NCBI GenBank assembly: GCA_014084085.1
Contig: NPFB01000109.1
Location: forward strand, 95,707 to 145,214
Direction: 5' to 3'
DNA length: 49,508 nt
Source of the DNA: Hondaea fermentalgiana
Taxonomy: Eukaryota; Sar; Bigyra; Thraustochytrida; Thraustochytriidae
The position numbers and the translations under genes are program-made. The notes under the pieces are model-generated. The model was not told the DNA's origin and made no database searches. It saw only the letters and a list, made by a program, of their open reading frames with translations. Shown piece after piece: positions 27,934 through 37,739 of this stretch. Positions within the stretch are counted from its first letter, which is position 1. Each line of letters starts with the position of its first letter.

Positions 27934-29145
27934 ATGGAGACTCCCGCTCCCAGGTCGCCCGCGGCGGCAGGCGGCCATGCCGTGGGCGATGCCAACGCCC
28001 GGCTCACGACGCCGTCGAAAACCCGCGCAAGGGCGACGGCGTCGACGCGGACACCGCTCTCGCAGCGCGCGTATGCGGGCTTGGGGAGGTCCGAGAAAAG
28101 CGCAGTCGTCGTAGATATCGGCCAGGGAAGCGTACTGTGCGGCTTTGCCAGAGAGGCAAGACCTCGCGTCGAGGTGGATACGCCGCAACCGCTGCGAGAT
28201 CTGCTGGCCGCCGGGGCAAAGGATGAGCGGCAAGACTGGCTCGACGTGGTCTTGGCACTTTTCCAGGACATCTACTTTGTACATTTACAAACAAAACCGC
28301 GTGAGCGCCGCGTGCACTTGGCGGTACGGCACCACGCGCCCAGCGCACTTCTGAATGCTGTGGCGGAGGCCGTTCTAGTATACTTCGGGGCGCCTTCCCT
28401 TTATGTTTCATCCTGTAGTGGCCTGGCGCTTTTCCCATTTGGCCAGCGCAGTGGGCTCGTCGTCGATGTTGGCGCCTTGGAGGCGCGATGCCTCGCCGTT
28501 GTAGAAGGCGCAGCCGTGGAACCCTCGTTTCGTGCCTGCAGTCTTGAAGGAGCTTCTGTTGAGGCCCTTTTGCGCGACAACGGATGTGCCGAGGATTCCA
28601 TCACGCAGACAGTTTTAGAGTGCTTATTGGCGACGCCGCGCCAAGCGCGGTCTCTGGTGCTGCGTAACGTGGTCTTTTGTGGAGGTGGCGCACAGCAAGT
28701 TTCGGATGGACCGGCACGTTTGCTGCAAGGCCTGCGCGAGATTGTCTCTGCGCGGCCTCAATATGAATGTCTACGCCACGTGGTTCTCGAGTTCGCAGCG
28801 GTGCCTCGGAATGCTGTCGACGCAAATGGACTGGCTTGGCTGGGCGCAAGTATTGGTTCGTGTCTCGATTCCTTTTTTGCGCGCTCTGTGACGCTTGCTC
28901 TCTTCCAGGACAAGCCGACACTCTTCGGAGATGGCAACTTCTTTTGGTCACCGCAGCTCTCACGGTCAAGGGGCGGGGGAGGACAAATTTCCACGGGGAT
29001 CTCCGATTTGTCAAGCGTAACAACGGCTGAAATTGCAACGGCTGGCCCGAATGCGGACGATGACAACGACGAGAGCAGCGGCACGGCTCACGTGGTGAAG
29101 TACACGATGCCAGCACCCGAAACAGCTCTATCTACAAAATCATAG
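27934..29145 (+). CDS. ACTR10: Actin-related protein 10 (dynactin pointed-end Arp11)
   Basis: 403 residues from the ATG at 27934; the open frame begins earlier, but that part overlaps the polycystin coding region and is not protein-like. After a basic, Ser/Thr-rich leader of about 45 residues comes AYAGLGRSEKSAVVVDIGQGSVLCGFA, the actin-fold phosphate-1 region in the divergent form typical of ACTR10. DIYFVHLQTKPRERRVHLAV, ALLNAVAEAVLVYFGAPSLYV and SGLVVDVGALEARCLAVVEG follow human ACTR10 segment by segment (human protein about 417 residues). NVVFCGGGAQQVSD is the second nucleotide-site motif, and GLAWLGASIGSCLDSFFARSV the C-terminal signature. Arp11 caps the pointed end of the dynactin filament, which links dynein to cargo. 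A region of about 70 residues between the two halves is shorter than in human. The C-terminal 50 residues are acidic/Ser-rich. Confidence 0.8.
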   Translation: METPAPRSPAAAGGHAVGDANARLTTPSKTRARATASTRTPLSQRAYAGLGRSEKSAVVVDIGQGSVLCGFAREARPRVEVDTPQPLRDLLAAGAKDERQDWLDVVLALFQDIYFVHLQTKPRERRVHLAVRHHAPSALLNAVAEAVLVYFGAPSLYVSSCSGLALFPFGQRSGLVVDVGALEARCLAVVEGAAVEPSFRACSLEGASVEALLRDNGCAEDSITQTVLECLLATPRQARSLVLRNVVFCGGGAQQVSDGPARLLQGLREIVSARPQYECLRHVVLEFAAVPRNAVDANGLAWLGASIGSCLDSFFARSVTLALFQDKPTLFGDGNFFWSPQLSRSRGGGGQISTGISDLSSVTTAEIATAGPNADDDNDESSGTAHVVKYTMPAPETALSTKS

Positions 29146-29396
29146 GGCAGGATAAGAAACAGATTAGCTTAGAATAGACGATTGGCTTGTGTTATCTTTT
29201 TGGTAATCGGAATTGCGGTGGCAGAATTGTCGAAATCGCCTACGGGCGCAACAAAAAACGAGTCCCCAAGACGCTACAGTGAAAGGGCATGCCAACGCTC
29301 TTTGCAGGTAGAATCTACCTATAAAGTTCTAAGAAAGGAAAAAAGGAGGAGTAGATGATGAAAACCCCCAAAAAAGGGGTGCGCAAGATTGCTACT

Positions 29397-30539
29397 TTAT
29401 ACAACTTGGGGGGTGTTTCGAGACGGCGTGGGCTCGTCGTCAACTGCTGTGGCGACAGGCGGATCATTGCTCTCCTCGTTCGCCGGACTCGCTTCGATGG
29501 GGGCCAAAATCATCTCGCGCTGAACTAACAGCTTGTAGTAGCGGAACGCGATGCTCACCATTGCGATCCAAATCATAGGGTGCACAATGAGCATGGCACC
29601 GACGATGGAGCGGATGGCCTCTTCGTCATCCTTGGGACGCATGTGCTCGTAGCGGTGGGGTGGGGGTACACGGACAATTTCGTGACGAAAGAGTGCGGCA
29701 ATCCACATGAAAAGGTTGATAAAATGGACCACAGCCAGAGAGCACAATTCGCGCGCGAACTTTCGTGCGATCCGAGGGCTATCTCGAACCGCTGCCTGCA
29801 AGCCGGAAAAGGAGACGATGATGCCCAGCACGTTTTCGAGAGTGTCCACGAGGGCCAGCGGAATGTCAGATTTGACCTGGCGAAACTGGCCTTGCTGATC
29901 CTGATAATTAGCCTCATCGTCGTCATCGGGGCGCAGGTAAATGGAGATGGAGGTCATAAAGGTCAAAAAGTAATAAAAGAGCATGAGCATCGACATGACG
30001 CGAACACGGTAGCGCCAGATGCTCATTTCGTACTCTTCTTCAAAACTAAAGGCGGTGTGGTCGAAACTTGTCCTTGGCAGCTCGCCGCGCGCGATGAGCA
30101 TCTCCTGGATGTGCACGGGAATGCGCATTTCGTCAAGCCCGGCGGCGCCACGCTGGCCGCCGGCGCCGCCTTCGCTATCGGCCCCTTCAGCCGCACAGGC
30201 TGCAGCAGGCTTGGGCACAAGGTGCACAAAGGTCTCATCTTTCACGTTGCTCTCCTTGAGTGTCTTTTCGTCCATCAGAAGTCGCCCGAGGCAAATGAGC
30301 CGCTGCCGCGCGGGCGGGAGCCCGGTCGTGCCCTCGAGCATGCGTTTGAGGCCGGCCACGGTTTCGGAAGCTGAAACACGGACATTGTGCGTCTTCTCGT
30401 CGGTGCTCTTGACCTTGACGGTGATGGCGTCTTCCGGCTCAGGGCCGGCAGCCACCTCCACGGTCGGCTGCTGGCCCTCGTGCAGCTCCTGCTCTTCGTG
30501 GTCTTCGTCCACAGCGCCCACCTTGGCGTACGTCGACAT
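29397..30539 (-). CDS. Ubiquitin-like-domain multi-pass membrane protein
   Basis: 380 residues from the ATG at 30539 (MSTYAKVGAVDED); the frame is open a little further upstream but only through a non-ATG codon. An acidic N-terminus is followed by a ubiquitin-like domain at about 39-112 (ITVKVKSTDEKTHNVRVSASE, then LPPARQRLICLGRLL and ESNVKDETFVHLV), the beta-grasp pattern with the LIxxGRxL strand. Downstream are hydrophobic helices at about 181-202 (SMLMLFYYFLTFMTSISIYL), about 227-250, about 267-288 and about 318-343. This resembles ER membrane proteins with a cytosolic UBL such as HERP and TMUB, which act in ER-associated degradation. It is not a clear orthologue of either. There is no C-terminal Gly-Gly, so it is not a conjugated modifier. 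Confidence 0.75.
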   Translation of the reverse strand: MSTYAKVGAVDEDHEEQELHEGQQPTVEVAAGPEPEDAITVKVKSTDEKTHNVRVSASETVAGLKRMLEGTTGLPPARQRLICLGRLLMDEKTLKESNVKDETFVHLVPKPAAACAAEGADSEGGAGGQRGAAGLDEMRIPVHIQEMLIARGELPRTSFDHTAFSFEEEYEMSIWRYRVRVMSMLMLFYYFLTFMTSISIYLRPDDDDEANYQDQQGQFRQVKSDIPLALVDTLENVLGIIVSFSGLQAAVRDSPRIARKFARELCSLAVVHFINLFMWIAALFRHEIVRVPPPHRYEHMRPKDDEEAIRSIVGAMLIVHPMIWIAMVSIAFRYYKLLVQREMILAPIEASPANEESNDPPVATAVDDEPTPSRNTPQVV

Positions 30540-30858
30540 CTCCTCGTTCTCCTCCTTCTCCTTCACCGCGCACACGCTTTGCAGCTAGCTCCTGCGAGTG
30601 CAAGTGCGCGTCCTGCGCGCCGCTCGCGGCCGGTCGGCACGGCGCAGGCTCCGGGGCGCTGGTGCTCCCTCTCCCCGCTGCTCGCGCGGCTTCTCTCTCG
30701 AGCGCGCTCGGGCTATGGCGTGCGCGAGGTCCGCGTCGGAGCGAGTCTGCCTGATCCGATCTGATCTAATCGAATCTAATCCCGCCTCTCGCGCTCGCGC
30801 GTGCGGGCGTGCGCGTGCGCGGGGGCGCGCGCGCGCGAAGGCGATGCGGGGCTGCCGA

Positions 30859-30890
<32 letters not shown>

Positions 30891-31497
30891 GCGCCGACGC
30901 GAGTTCCGCCACGCGGCGCTCGGCTTCTGCTTTCGCGCTCTGCTTTCAAGTTGTGCGCCGAGCGCGTTGTTCCCTTTGACCGCCTTAAGCTGCACGGCGC
31001 GACAGAGGGCGACGAAGCCTGCGGGTAAGGTGGGTGGAGGTGCGCGCACCCCGGTGTGCACCGCCGCGCACCCCTCCTGCGCTTTCGTCTCGGTCACCGT
31101 CCAGGCAGTCCCGGCGGCGCAGAAGACGCTCGGCAGAGCGAGCGAGGACTCCGGACGTGGATACGGAGCCAGAGGAGGAAAGGGGAGAAGGGGGGGAAGA
31201 GGGCGACGAACTCGGGCTCGTGGAGAGGCAAGCCGGCCCGCGCGCCGCGAATCGGCGTGGACGAGGACCTGGCCCACACATTGCCTTCCTTAACGGCTCG
31301 GTCGTGCAAAAGGGCTGGGACAAGACGCAGGTCTCGGGCGCGTCCCGCCCGCCCACGCCCCGGGGGCTGGCTTAACGGGGACGAGCTGAAACAGCGGTCT
31401 ACGGCAAGACGAGGCAAGGCACGATAGAGTCCTCAAGCTCCACGTTGAAGCAAGTTTCTAGACTCTCACTTGCTGTCTCGTCACGTCGCCGGTGGGC
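30540..31497. promoter_or_regulatory. Divergent promoter region, UBL protein / Cys-rich protein
   Basis: A 958-bp gap with both promoters expected. It contains a (CTG)10 array (listed separately), a GC-rich GCGCGC-type patch at about 30790-30840, and a (TCTGATC/TAATC)-type patch at about 30748-30782. Overlapping open frames here run through the CTG repeat and are low in complexity. Confidence 0.4.
30860..30889. repeat. (CTG)10 trinucleotide repeat
   Basis: Ten perfect CTG units, about 320 bp upstream of the ATG of the UBL protein. On that gene's strand it reads CAG. Confidence 0.97.
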
Positions 31498-33291
31498 ATG
31501 AGGTTGGCTTTCGTCTTGGCGCTAGCAGGCTATTGCGCTGTCGGCGTCAACACGCTATCGATCTCATCATGCTGCATGGAGGGCAACGTTTGCACTTTGG
31601 GCACGATCGGGTGCCAAGTCACAGCAAACGTACAAAGTGGCCGCGCAAGCGATCGATGCACGCTCAATGCAGACGCCGATGAAGCTTGCAACGAGGTCGT
31701 GACCTTGACCATGACCCTTAGCGGTGAAGACGTCGAAGAAGACGATGAAATTGCCCTAGTACCAATTGGAAGCTGTACAGATGCTTATCTTGCCGGGATT
31801 GACGACTTGTATTTTTCTACGCTCACCAGCAGTGGCAGTAATTCGAGTGGCACGTGGACTTCTTTGGTCCGAGCCCCGTGGACCCACGGCGACCACATCG
31901 TTTGTGTGCGGCACAAACTCATCGCAAGCTCCGAGCCTGCGACAGTGCAGGTGGACTGTCCAGCAAATTGGTACGCTCGAGGCAGCGGGGAACCTGAGAG
32001 AGCCGCAGATGCTACTCGTGAGGGTGGCACGAGATTTGTCGTGAGCACTTTTGTCCCAAACTCAGCATCAAACGAGACCTCGTTGACCTTTCGTGAAGCG
32101 AGGGATGCGTGCGCGGCTTTAGGGAGTGGCGCTCGGCTCTGCACGCTTTCCGAGCTTGAACATGGGGAAGGGTCGCGTCTGAGCTCCTCGTCACGCGTAT
32201 GGACGAGCACGGAATGCACGCTGTCCAACGATGGAGGAAGCATCACAGGAATAGGATTTTGGACAATGGCTTCCAATAGCCCGTGTGCATATGCGGACTG
32301 CGCACCTTCTTACCCTGGGCAGCGATGCTGGCACGATGCAAAAAGATCGTTGCCATGCACAACCTACGATCCGAGCGATCCAAGTACCCGCGCCTCGTGC
32401 CCCAGCGACACGGATTGGCGGCTAGCTGGAACGAATGTAAGCATTCCCGCTTGGAAGGAAGCAGGGAAATGTGATGCGAGTGGTTCAGCGTTGTGTGGAA
32501 ACATGGCAGGCTATACAGTTTCTGACGGCGCAATATTTATGGGTGGCGAGGCGTGCAGCACACTAAATGTCTCGGACGTTAGCTCAAGCGGAGGAAACGG
32601 AGCGTATGAAAATCATGGTGCCGCGCCAAAAGTATGCGTTGCTTTGGACGAGTCAATTCTTGATACAGAAGCGGTCTGCTGTCGCGGAGAAATGCCAACG
32701 TGCTCGCTTTGTCCGTTCGGCTACACGAGTGAAGTGGGCAGCAAAGGCATTGAGTCGTGCAGTCAATGCGAGGAGACATGCGGACATGTTTGCGAGACGT
32801 CTTGCGGTGTTTTGACAACATGCTCGACATCTGAAGCCACGGTTCGCGAAAACGAGGATAACTTGGGAAACCAAGACACCCTGTGCAAGTGTGAGACGGC
32901 GTGCAGTGCGCAAGGCCTCTGCGATGTGAACCAAGAGCTCTGCGGGCTCGCAAATAACAGTCAGACGCTTCTTCTCCGAGGCGGATCATCAATTGGCGAA
33001 TTTGGCCTCGAGCCGGCCCCAGTCGTTCCATCAGCCTTTTGCGACGATGTGGTCAATGGCACCGATGCGCTTTCGGAAACGTGTTGTTCCTGGGAGGACG
33101 CGTACTATTACTCGGCGAGCAGAGATGCAATGCTTATCCCTGTGGACCCTTTTGCGACAACGTCAAGTTCGACAAACGTTACAGAAAACAGTATCGAAGT
33201 GATTGGAGGCAAATCATATCGAGTCGTGCGGCAGAATGAAGGGCCGGACCTTTTGGGAGAGGAGATGTCTCAAGAGGAGTGCAGCGAATGA
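31498..33291 (+). CDS. Secreted Cys-rich protein of unknown function
   Basis: 597 residues from the ATG at 31498 (MRLAFVLALAGYCAVGVN), a clear signal peptide of about 19 residues. The mature protein has about 50 cysteines and several N-x-S/T sites, so it is probably extracellular. An SLTFREARDACAALGSGARLCTLSEL segment at about 197-220 followed by VWTSTEC resembles the FxxAxxxCxxxGxxLCTxxEL pattern of C-type-lectin-like or related sugar/surface-binding domains; this is a motif-level likeness only. A second dense cysteine cluster at about 402-485 (CCRGEMPTCSLCPFGY, CSQCEETCGHVCETSC) looks like a growth-factor-receptor-type Cys repeat. I see no membrane helix or anchor at the C-terminus. Possible roles are wall or matrix protein; none can be chosen. 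Confidence 0.75.
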   Translation: MRLAFVLALAGYCAVGVNTLSISSCCMEGNVCTLGTIGCQVTANVQSGRASDRCTLNADADEACNEVVTLTMTLSGEDVEEDDEIALVPIGSCTDAYLAGIDDLYFSTLTSSGSNSSGTWTSLVRAPWTHGDHIVCVRHKLIASSEPATVQVDCPANWYARGSGEPERAADATREGGTRFVVSTFVPNSASNETSLTFREARDACAALGSGARLCTLSELEHGEGSRLSSSSRVWTSTECTLSNDGGSITGIGFWTMASNSPCAYADCAPSYPGQRCWHDAKRSLPCTTYDPSDPSTRASCPSDTDWRLAGTNVSIPAWKEAGKCDASGSALCGNMAGYTVSDGAIFMGGEACSTLNVSDVSSSGGNGAYENHGAAPKVCVALDESILDTEAVCCRGEMPTCSLCPFGYTSEVGSKGIESCSQCEETCGHVCETSCGVLTTCSTSEATVRENEDNLGNQDTLCKCETACSAQGLCDVNQELCGLANNSQTLLLRGGSSIGEFGLEPAPVVPSAFCDDVVNGTDALSETCCSWEDAYYYSASRDAMLIPVDPFATTSSSTNVTENSIEVIGGKSYRVVRQNEGPDLLGEEMSQEECSE

Positions 33292-33759
33292 TGCGGTAAT
33301 GGGTGGAAGCGCGCACGCGCACATTTGTGATGACGCAAGAGACTGAATGCCATGGAAAAAGTAGACACATGGTACTAAGAATGAAAATTTGAATTGTTTG
33401 TTTGCATGCTTTCGCTTCAAGTACAAAGAGTTAGCGATGCAAGGCCCTGGTGCCTGCCGCAAGATCCTCTGCGCGGTCATGTGGGGACACTCAGGACCGG
33501 AAAGGGTAGGGTACGAGCGAGTGTAAAAGTTATCTGTGTGCAAGGGAGCAGAGTGTGTGTAAAGGGGGTAGGGGAGTTAGGAACGGGCACGCGTACTAGC
33601 GCTCCATGTGCCTCGGCCTGATGATCGATTGTTCAAAGGGTCGTCCATTTCCCATGAAGAAGAAGAAGAAGAAGAAGTAGAAAAAAAGGAAGGAGGAAGA
33701 GGGGAAGACAAGAAAAAAAACGAGGCGACTTCGCGACACGTCGAGGACGCTCACTCGTT
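33292..33759. other. Convergent 3' intergenic region with a (GAA)n repeat
   Basis: A 468-bp gap between the Cys-rich protein (+) and the Myb factor (-). A (GAA)n array of about seven copies at 33656-33677 continues into A/G-rich sequence to about 33722. No gene is seen. Confidence 0.6.
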
Positions 33760-34569
33760 TCAGTCGGCGGCCGCATCCCAGCTAAGCGCCTTTTTGCTAT
33801 TGTTGTTGGAGCCGGAGCCAGAGCGACGGGGCTTGCCAAGAACCTGTGCGGCGCGTTCCTGCTGCGAGGCTAGCCACAAAGCCTGGTCGCGCGTCTTTGG
33901 GGTGTCGCTGCCAGTGGCGAGGCGGTGCTGTATCCTAGGTCGTAAGAGAATGGTGGCAGCGGCAACTGTGCGTGGCGTATGGCCGCCGGCCGCATCTTCA
34001 GGCTTGGCTCGCGAGGAGGCGCCTCGGCCACTGGGTTTGGAGAAGCTGGGGACGCGAATCGAGTTTGGCTTGCGCGCCGGCGGCGCCGGCGTGGCAATGG
34101 AAGAGGCTGCGGGCGCAGGGGGCGCAAGTGCTGCACCGGGGGAGGCTGTCGCGGAGGATGAGGCCGCGGCGCCGGCGCGGGGTGCATTCGCGGGACTGGC
34201 GCGGCGTTTGTTTTTGGGGGAGTCTTCGCCGGCATCATCTGTATCCGATGGATCGGCGTTGCGACGCTTGCGCGCGGGGGGTCTGATGACGTCTCCTTTT
34301 TTGCTCGTGGACATGACAGGCCCTCCTGTGGACTTGGCGACCTTTTGAAAGTACTTTTGGGCGTGCGTGCGGATCTGGACCACGGTTCGCGTCTGAATCA
34401 TGTCGGAGATTTTTTTCCATTCCTTGCCGTGCAGTTTGAGTCCTTCGAGGAAAATTGAGTGCTCCTCGTGGGTCCAGCGGCCGGCGTTGATGAACGATCC
34501 GGAGCCGCTGCCGCCGCCCTTGGCGAGCGCCTCACTCTCCTCATCATCGTAGCTTGCCTTGGCGGCCAT
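33760..34569 (-). CDS. Single-repeat Myb transcription factor, SHAQKYF class
   Basis: 269 residues. One Myb/SANT repeat at about 31-77: RWTHEEHSIFLEGLKLHGKEWKKISDMIQTR, then TVVQIRTHAQKYFQKV. The third helix carries the (S/T)HAQKYF signature typical of plant and stramenopile CCA1/REVEILLE-type DNA-binding factors, which recognise short AT-rich elements; the first residue is Thr rather than Ser. A basic stretch follows (RPPARKRRNAD, about 96-106, a possible nuclear localisation signal). The rest is Ala/Pro/Ser-rich and probably disordered. The leader GGGSGSGS and the tail GSGSNNNS are low in complexity. The target genes cannot be inferred. Confidence 0.87.
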   Translation of the reverse strand: MAAKASYDDEESEALAKGGGSGSGSFINAGRWTHEEHSIFLEGLKLHGKEWKKISDMIQTRTVVQIRTHAQKYFQKVAKSTGGPVMSTSKKGDVIRPPARKRRNADPSDTDDAGEDSPKNKRRASPANAPRAGAAASSSATASPGAALAPPAPAASSIATPAPPARKPNSIRVPSFSKPSGRGASSRAKPEDAAGGHTPRTVAAATILLRPRIQHRLATGSDTPKTRDQALWLASQQERAAQVLGKPRRSGSGSNNNSKKALSWDAAAD

Positions 34570-34693
34570 CTTTTGTGCTCTATGCTCGATGTGCTCGCAA
34601 GATAGAAAGGAAAGGTTCAGGCCAGGCTAGGCCAGACCAGGCCAGGATCGACGTGGATACAATCGCTCGCTCGCTTGCTCGCTCACTCAAGTC

Positions 34694-34725
34694 AAGCTAA
34701 GCTAAGCTAAGCTGTAGCTGTAGCT
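34694..34725. repeat. AAGCT / TGTAGC short tandem repeats
   Basis: Three to four AAGCT copies followed by two to three GTAGCT-type copies, about 125 bp upstream of the Myb ATG. Confidence 0.85.
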
Positions 34726-34785
34726 GCGTCAACTCCAGTCGCACCGAGCCCCTGCCGGCCAGCCAGCCAGCTAGCCAGCCGGCAA

Positions 34786-34819
34786 GCTAGCTAGCTAGCT
34801 AGCTAGCTAGCTAGCTAGC
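34786..34819. repeat. (GCTA)n self-complementary tetranucleotide repeat
   Basis: About eight and a half perfect GCTA/CTAG units. The array is palindromic, so a single strand can fold back on itself. It follows imperfect GCCA units (34770-34785), about 220 bp upstream of the Myb ATG. Confidence 0.95.
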
Positions 34820-35117
34820 GGGTGCTCGTTTGCCCTTGCTTTCTTTGCTTTGCCCTACTTGCTCACTCGCCAACGGACGGCGCGTCGAGTTCCGGCCGGC
34901 GAAGAGCCCTCGCTCGCTCGTGGACTCGCGCAGGCGCGCTCGCGCAGGCGTCCGCCCGGCGCACGCTGTCCCGGTCGCCTCGAGCGCGACCGCCTCGCGC
35001 GCGAGGAAGGCGGCTTGGCTTGGTCTCTCGCGGGGAGCTTTCTTTGCCGGCGTGCGCGCGGTCCTCGTCCTCGCCCTCGTCCTCACCCTCAATCTCGCGC
35101 GGCCCGACCCAATCTCG

Positions 35118-35140
35118 CGCGAGCGAGCGAGCGAGCGAGC
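35118..35140. repeat. (GCGA)n tetranucleotide repeat
   Basis: Five GCGA/GAGC units followed by a GGGA/GAGA purine tract to about 35160. Confidence 0.85.
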
Positions 35141-36172
35141 GGAGGGAGGGAGAGAGAGACCGGGAGAGCGCGGGCGGCGCGGGGCGCGGGGCGGCGCGGG
35201 CGGCGCGGGCGCGCGGCGGCGCGACGCGGGGCGGCGCGAGAGGTGGCGGCCGGAAGCCTGCCTGCTTGCCTGCAGAAAGGGACTTTGATGATGATTCGAA
35301 TCATTGCATTCAAACCATCCGCGCGACAGAGGGAGGGAGGCAGAGCCGCCACTGCCACTCGCGCCACTGGCCTTTTCCGCCAGATCTTACCCGCCGCCGG
35401 GGCCTTCCACTCACGGAGCTGCCTCGTGTGGAGTTTACCCGAGTGGACGTGCAAGACAGTGCTGTACCACACGGAGGTAAGAAAGAAAGCTGTAGTGGCG
35501 ATAATGTGCCGAGTTGACAAGTACGGGCGGAGAGGGGCAGGGAGGAAATTTGAGAGGGATAGGTAAGATATGGAAAAGAATGCGCAGTGGACAGAGACGG
35601 CCGTCCCAAGGATTCGGGTGGCCGGTGCGGGGCGCCGCGGGGCGGAGAGGCGAAGTCGGTATAGCGGGCGCGCAGCACTGTGCGCGGGGCAGATACTCGT
35701 GTTGCGCCCCGGCATGCAGCAAGTGGATCTTTCCCGGCGGCGGTGCAGGGCAGGCTGGCGGCAAGCAAAGCAATGCATACGTGAATGCACAGCAGCCAGA
35801 GACAAGCCCAAGGAAGCACACAACAGCAACCAAGGTGAAGCAGCATGCCCCGATGCCACGAAAACAAGACCAGATGCGGAGCACCTCGCGCGGCCATGGC
35901 AGCTGCGATCGATCTGGCTGGCAGCCGGAGTGAGTGAGTGAGGGAGCGAGTGAGGCAGGCTGGTGAACGGAAATTTGCGTGGAAATGAGGTGAAAACGAT
36001 GAAGATGATGAAATGGATCGAGGAATATCCATCTATCTATCCATGAAGGTGCTCTCGAGCATGCGATGCTGTTCTGTGCCGACCTCAAGAACAGACGCTG
36101 TGATAATGGACTCGCAGCCAACGGAGGTGACAGTGAATGAACGAATGGATGAGTGCATGCATGTTTGAATGA

Positions 36173-36201
36173 ATGATTGATTGATTGATTGATTGATTGA
36201 T
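36173..36201. repeat. (ATTG)n tetranucleotide repeat
   Basis: About seven perfect ATTG/TGAT units preceded by degenerate GAAT units (36166-36172). Confidence 0.95.
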
Positions 36202-36455
36202 GTGAAATGTAATGTGTGCACTTCCATCTTCGTCTCGCGATGGCAGCCGCAGCCGCAGCTTCCCGCGAAGTCGGGCTCGCGGCTGCGAAACCGCAGCCCG
36301 GACAGACACAGACAGACAGACAGACAGACGAGACAGACGGACACGCAGAGCGACGGGCAGCCAGACGCACAGACGCAGCTGCAGGCGCGACGGACGCGGC
36401 TGCAGTGCAGCTGCAGCGCAGCGTGCACTTGGATGATCTTGCCTCGCGCCGCGCT

Positions 36456-36627
36456 GCAAGTGCGCTATAGCCCCTCCGCGCAAGTGCGCTATCGGCGCGC
36501 GCAAGTGGCCCCTCTGCGCCATTCCGCACTTGCAGAGAGACGCGGGGCGGCGCCTGCGGCCACTGCGCGCGCGCACAGTGGCGCGCGCCGCGGCGCAAGT
36601 GCGCTATCCGCGGCGCAAGTGCGCTAT
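36456..36627. repeat. Four dispersed copies of a 13-bp GCAAGTGCGCTAT element
   Basis: Perfect copies start at 36456, 36480, 36595 and 36615, all on the plus strand. Copies 1-2 start 24 bp apart and copies 3-4 start 20 bp apart. A partial copy (GCAAGTGGC) lies at 36501, and an inverted GCACTTGC core at about 36526-36533. Between them are inverted CACTG/CAGTG segments. The cluster is about 1.1 kb upstream of the TPS-TPP-like gene. Confidence 0.85.
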
Positions 36628-36827
36628 CGGCGCGGCCACAGTGCGGCCGCGGCATTGGCGCAGTCGCGCTCCCTGCCTGCCTGCCTGGACCGCGGAAGAA
36701 GAGCAGAAGCAGCGCAGGCATAATACATACCCCGCCCAAGCCGCGCCGCTCGGTCCGCTGCCGCCCGCGAGCGCGAGCGACGCCGCGAGCGCGCGAGCCA
36801 GCCCGCCAGCCAGCCCGCCGGCGAGGG

Positions 36828-36927
36828 NNNNNNNNNNNNNNNNNNNNNNNNNNNNNNNNNNNNNNNNNNNNNNNNNNNNNNNNNNNNNNNNNNNNNNNNN
36901 NNNNNNNNNNNNNNNNNNNNNNNNNNN
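36828..36927. other. Assembly gap, 100 N
   Basis: Exactly 100 N, a placeholder scaffold gap, flanked by GCCA/GAGC-rich sequence. Confidence 0.98.
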
Positions 36928-37533
36928 TCCGATCTGACAGAGCGAGGCGCCGCGCCGCGCCGGCTGCGCCCAGGAGGCTCGAGCGGAGGCAGGCTCGAGA
37001 CGGAGCAGATCGATCAGACCGCCACCCGCTCGCGCACCAGCACCTGCGCTTGCCGGCGCCCCTGCGCGCGCGCGAGGACGCGGCGAGCCCGAGGCGGCGC
37101 TCGCAGCCCCGCCGCGCCCGGCCCGGCCCGACCCGCTCGCGGCTCTGGCTGGAGAGACTGGGGGCCGCCACCGCGCCTGATTAATGGCAGGACTTCGCAA
37201 CTCAGTGGGCCGACACTGTAAGATCATAAGGTGGAAACTCCCCACGGAGCGCTGAGTGCACCGCAAAGAGCTAGCGTACACGCAAAAGGCGCCGAGCGGG
37301 CCCGCGAGCGCCCTTGGGCGCTTGCCTGCTCCCGCTTGTCGCCTCGAGCGCGCTCGTCGTCTTTGCGAGGGAGTCCGTTGGACCGGGGAATAGTATCCCA
37401 GTACCCAAAAAACAACAAGACACCCGACCTGCTGCCAACTGGGGACTGAGCAGTTTACACTTCACTTGCTCGTGTCAATCAAAGCCTCTGGTTTGGCAGA
37501 CCCCCAGCGACTTGCTGCTTCTTCACTGCTTCG

Positions 37534-37560
37534 TTTTGCTTTGCTTTGCTTTGCTTTGCT
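37534..37560. repeat. (TTTGC)n pentanucleotide microsatellite
   Basis: Five TTTGC copies, followed to about 37615 by degenerate GATTT and CTCTG units. About 180 bp upstream of the TPS-TPP-like ATG. Confidence 0.95.
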
Positions 37561-37739
37561 CTAACGTTCGGGTGATTTGATTTGATTTCATTTGCTCTGC
37601 TCTGATCTGCTCTATCAAGTTCTGTCATTGGACGTGGCGATAATAAAAAAACAACCTCGCTCCCATTTCTAAAGAAGAAAAAGAAAAAAGAAAGAAAGAA
37701 AAAGAAGACGAGTCGTTGCTGCTGCTGCTGCCGCACACC

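Larger units (their letters stand above)
34570..37739. promoter_or_regulatory. 3.2-kb divergent intergenic region with repeats and an assembly gap
   Basis: Between the Myb factor (-) and the TPS-TPP-like gene (+). No supportable gene: long frames on the minus strand (e.g. across 35435-37171) run through the 100-N gap and read as Arg/Ala/Ser/Cys-rich low-complexity sequence. It holds an unusual density of repeats (listed separately) and a run of related GC-rich elements at 36456-36627. Confidence 0.45.

Noticed and set aside
35435..37171. A 578-codon minus-strand frame upstream of the TPS-like gene
   Set aside because: It runs through the assembly gap and several repeats and contains only low-complexity sequence with no recognisable domain.
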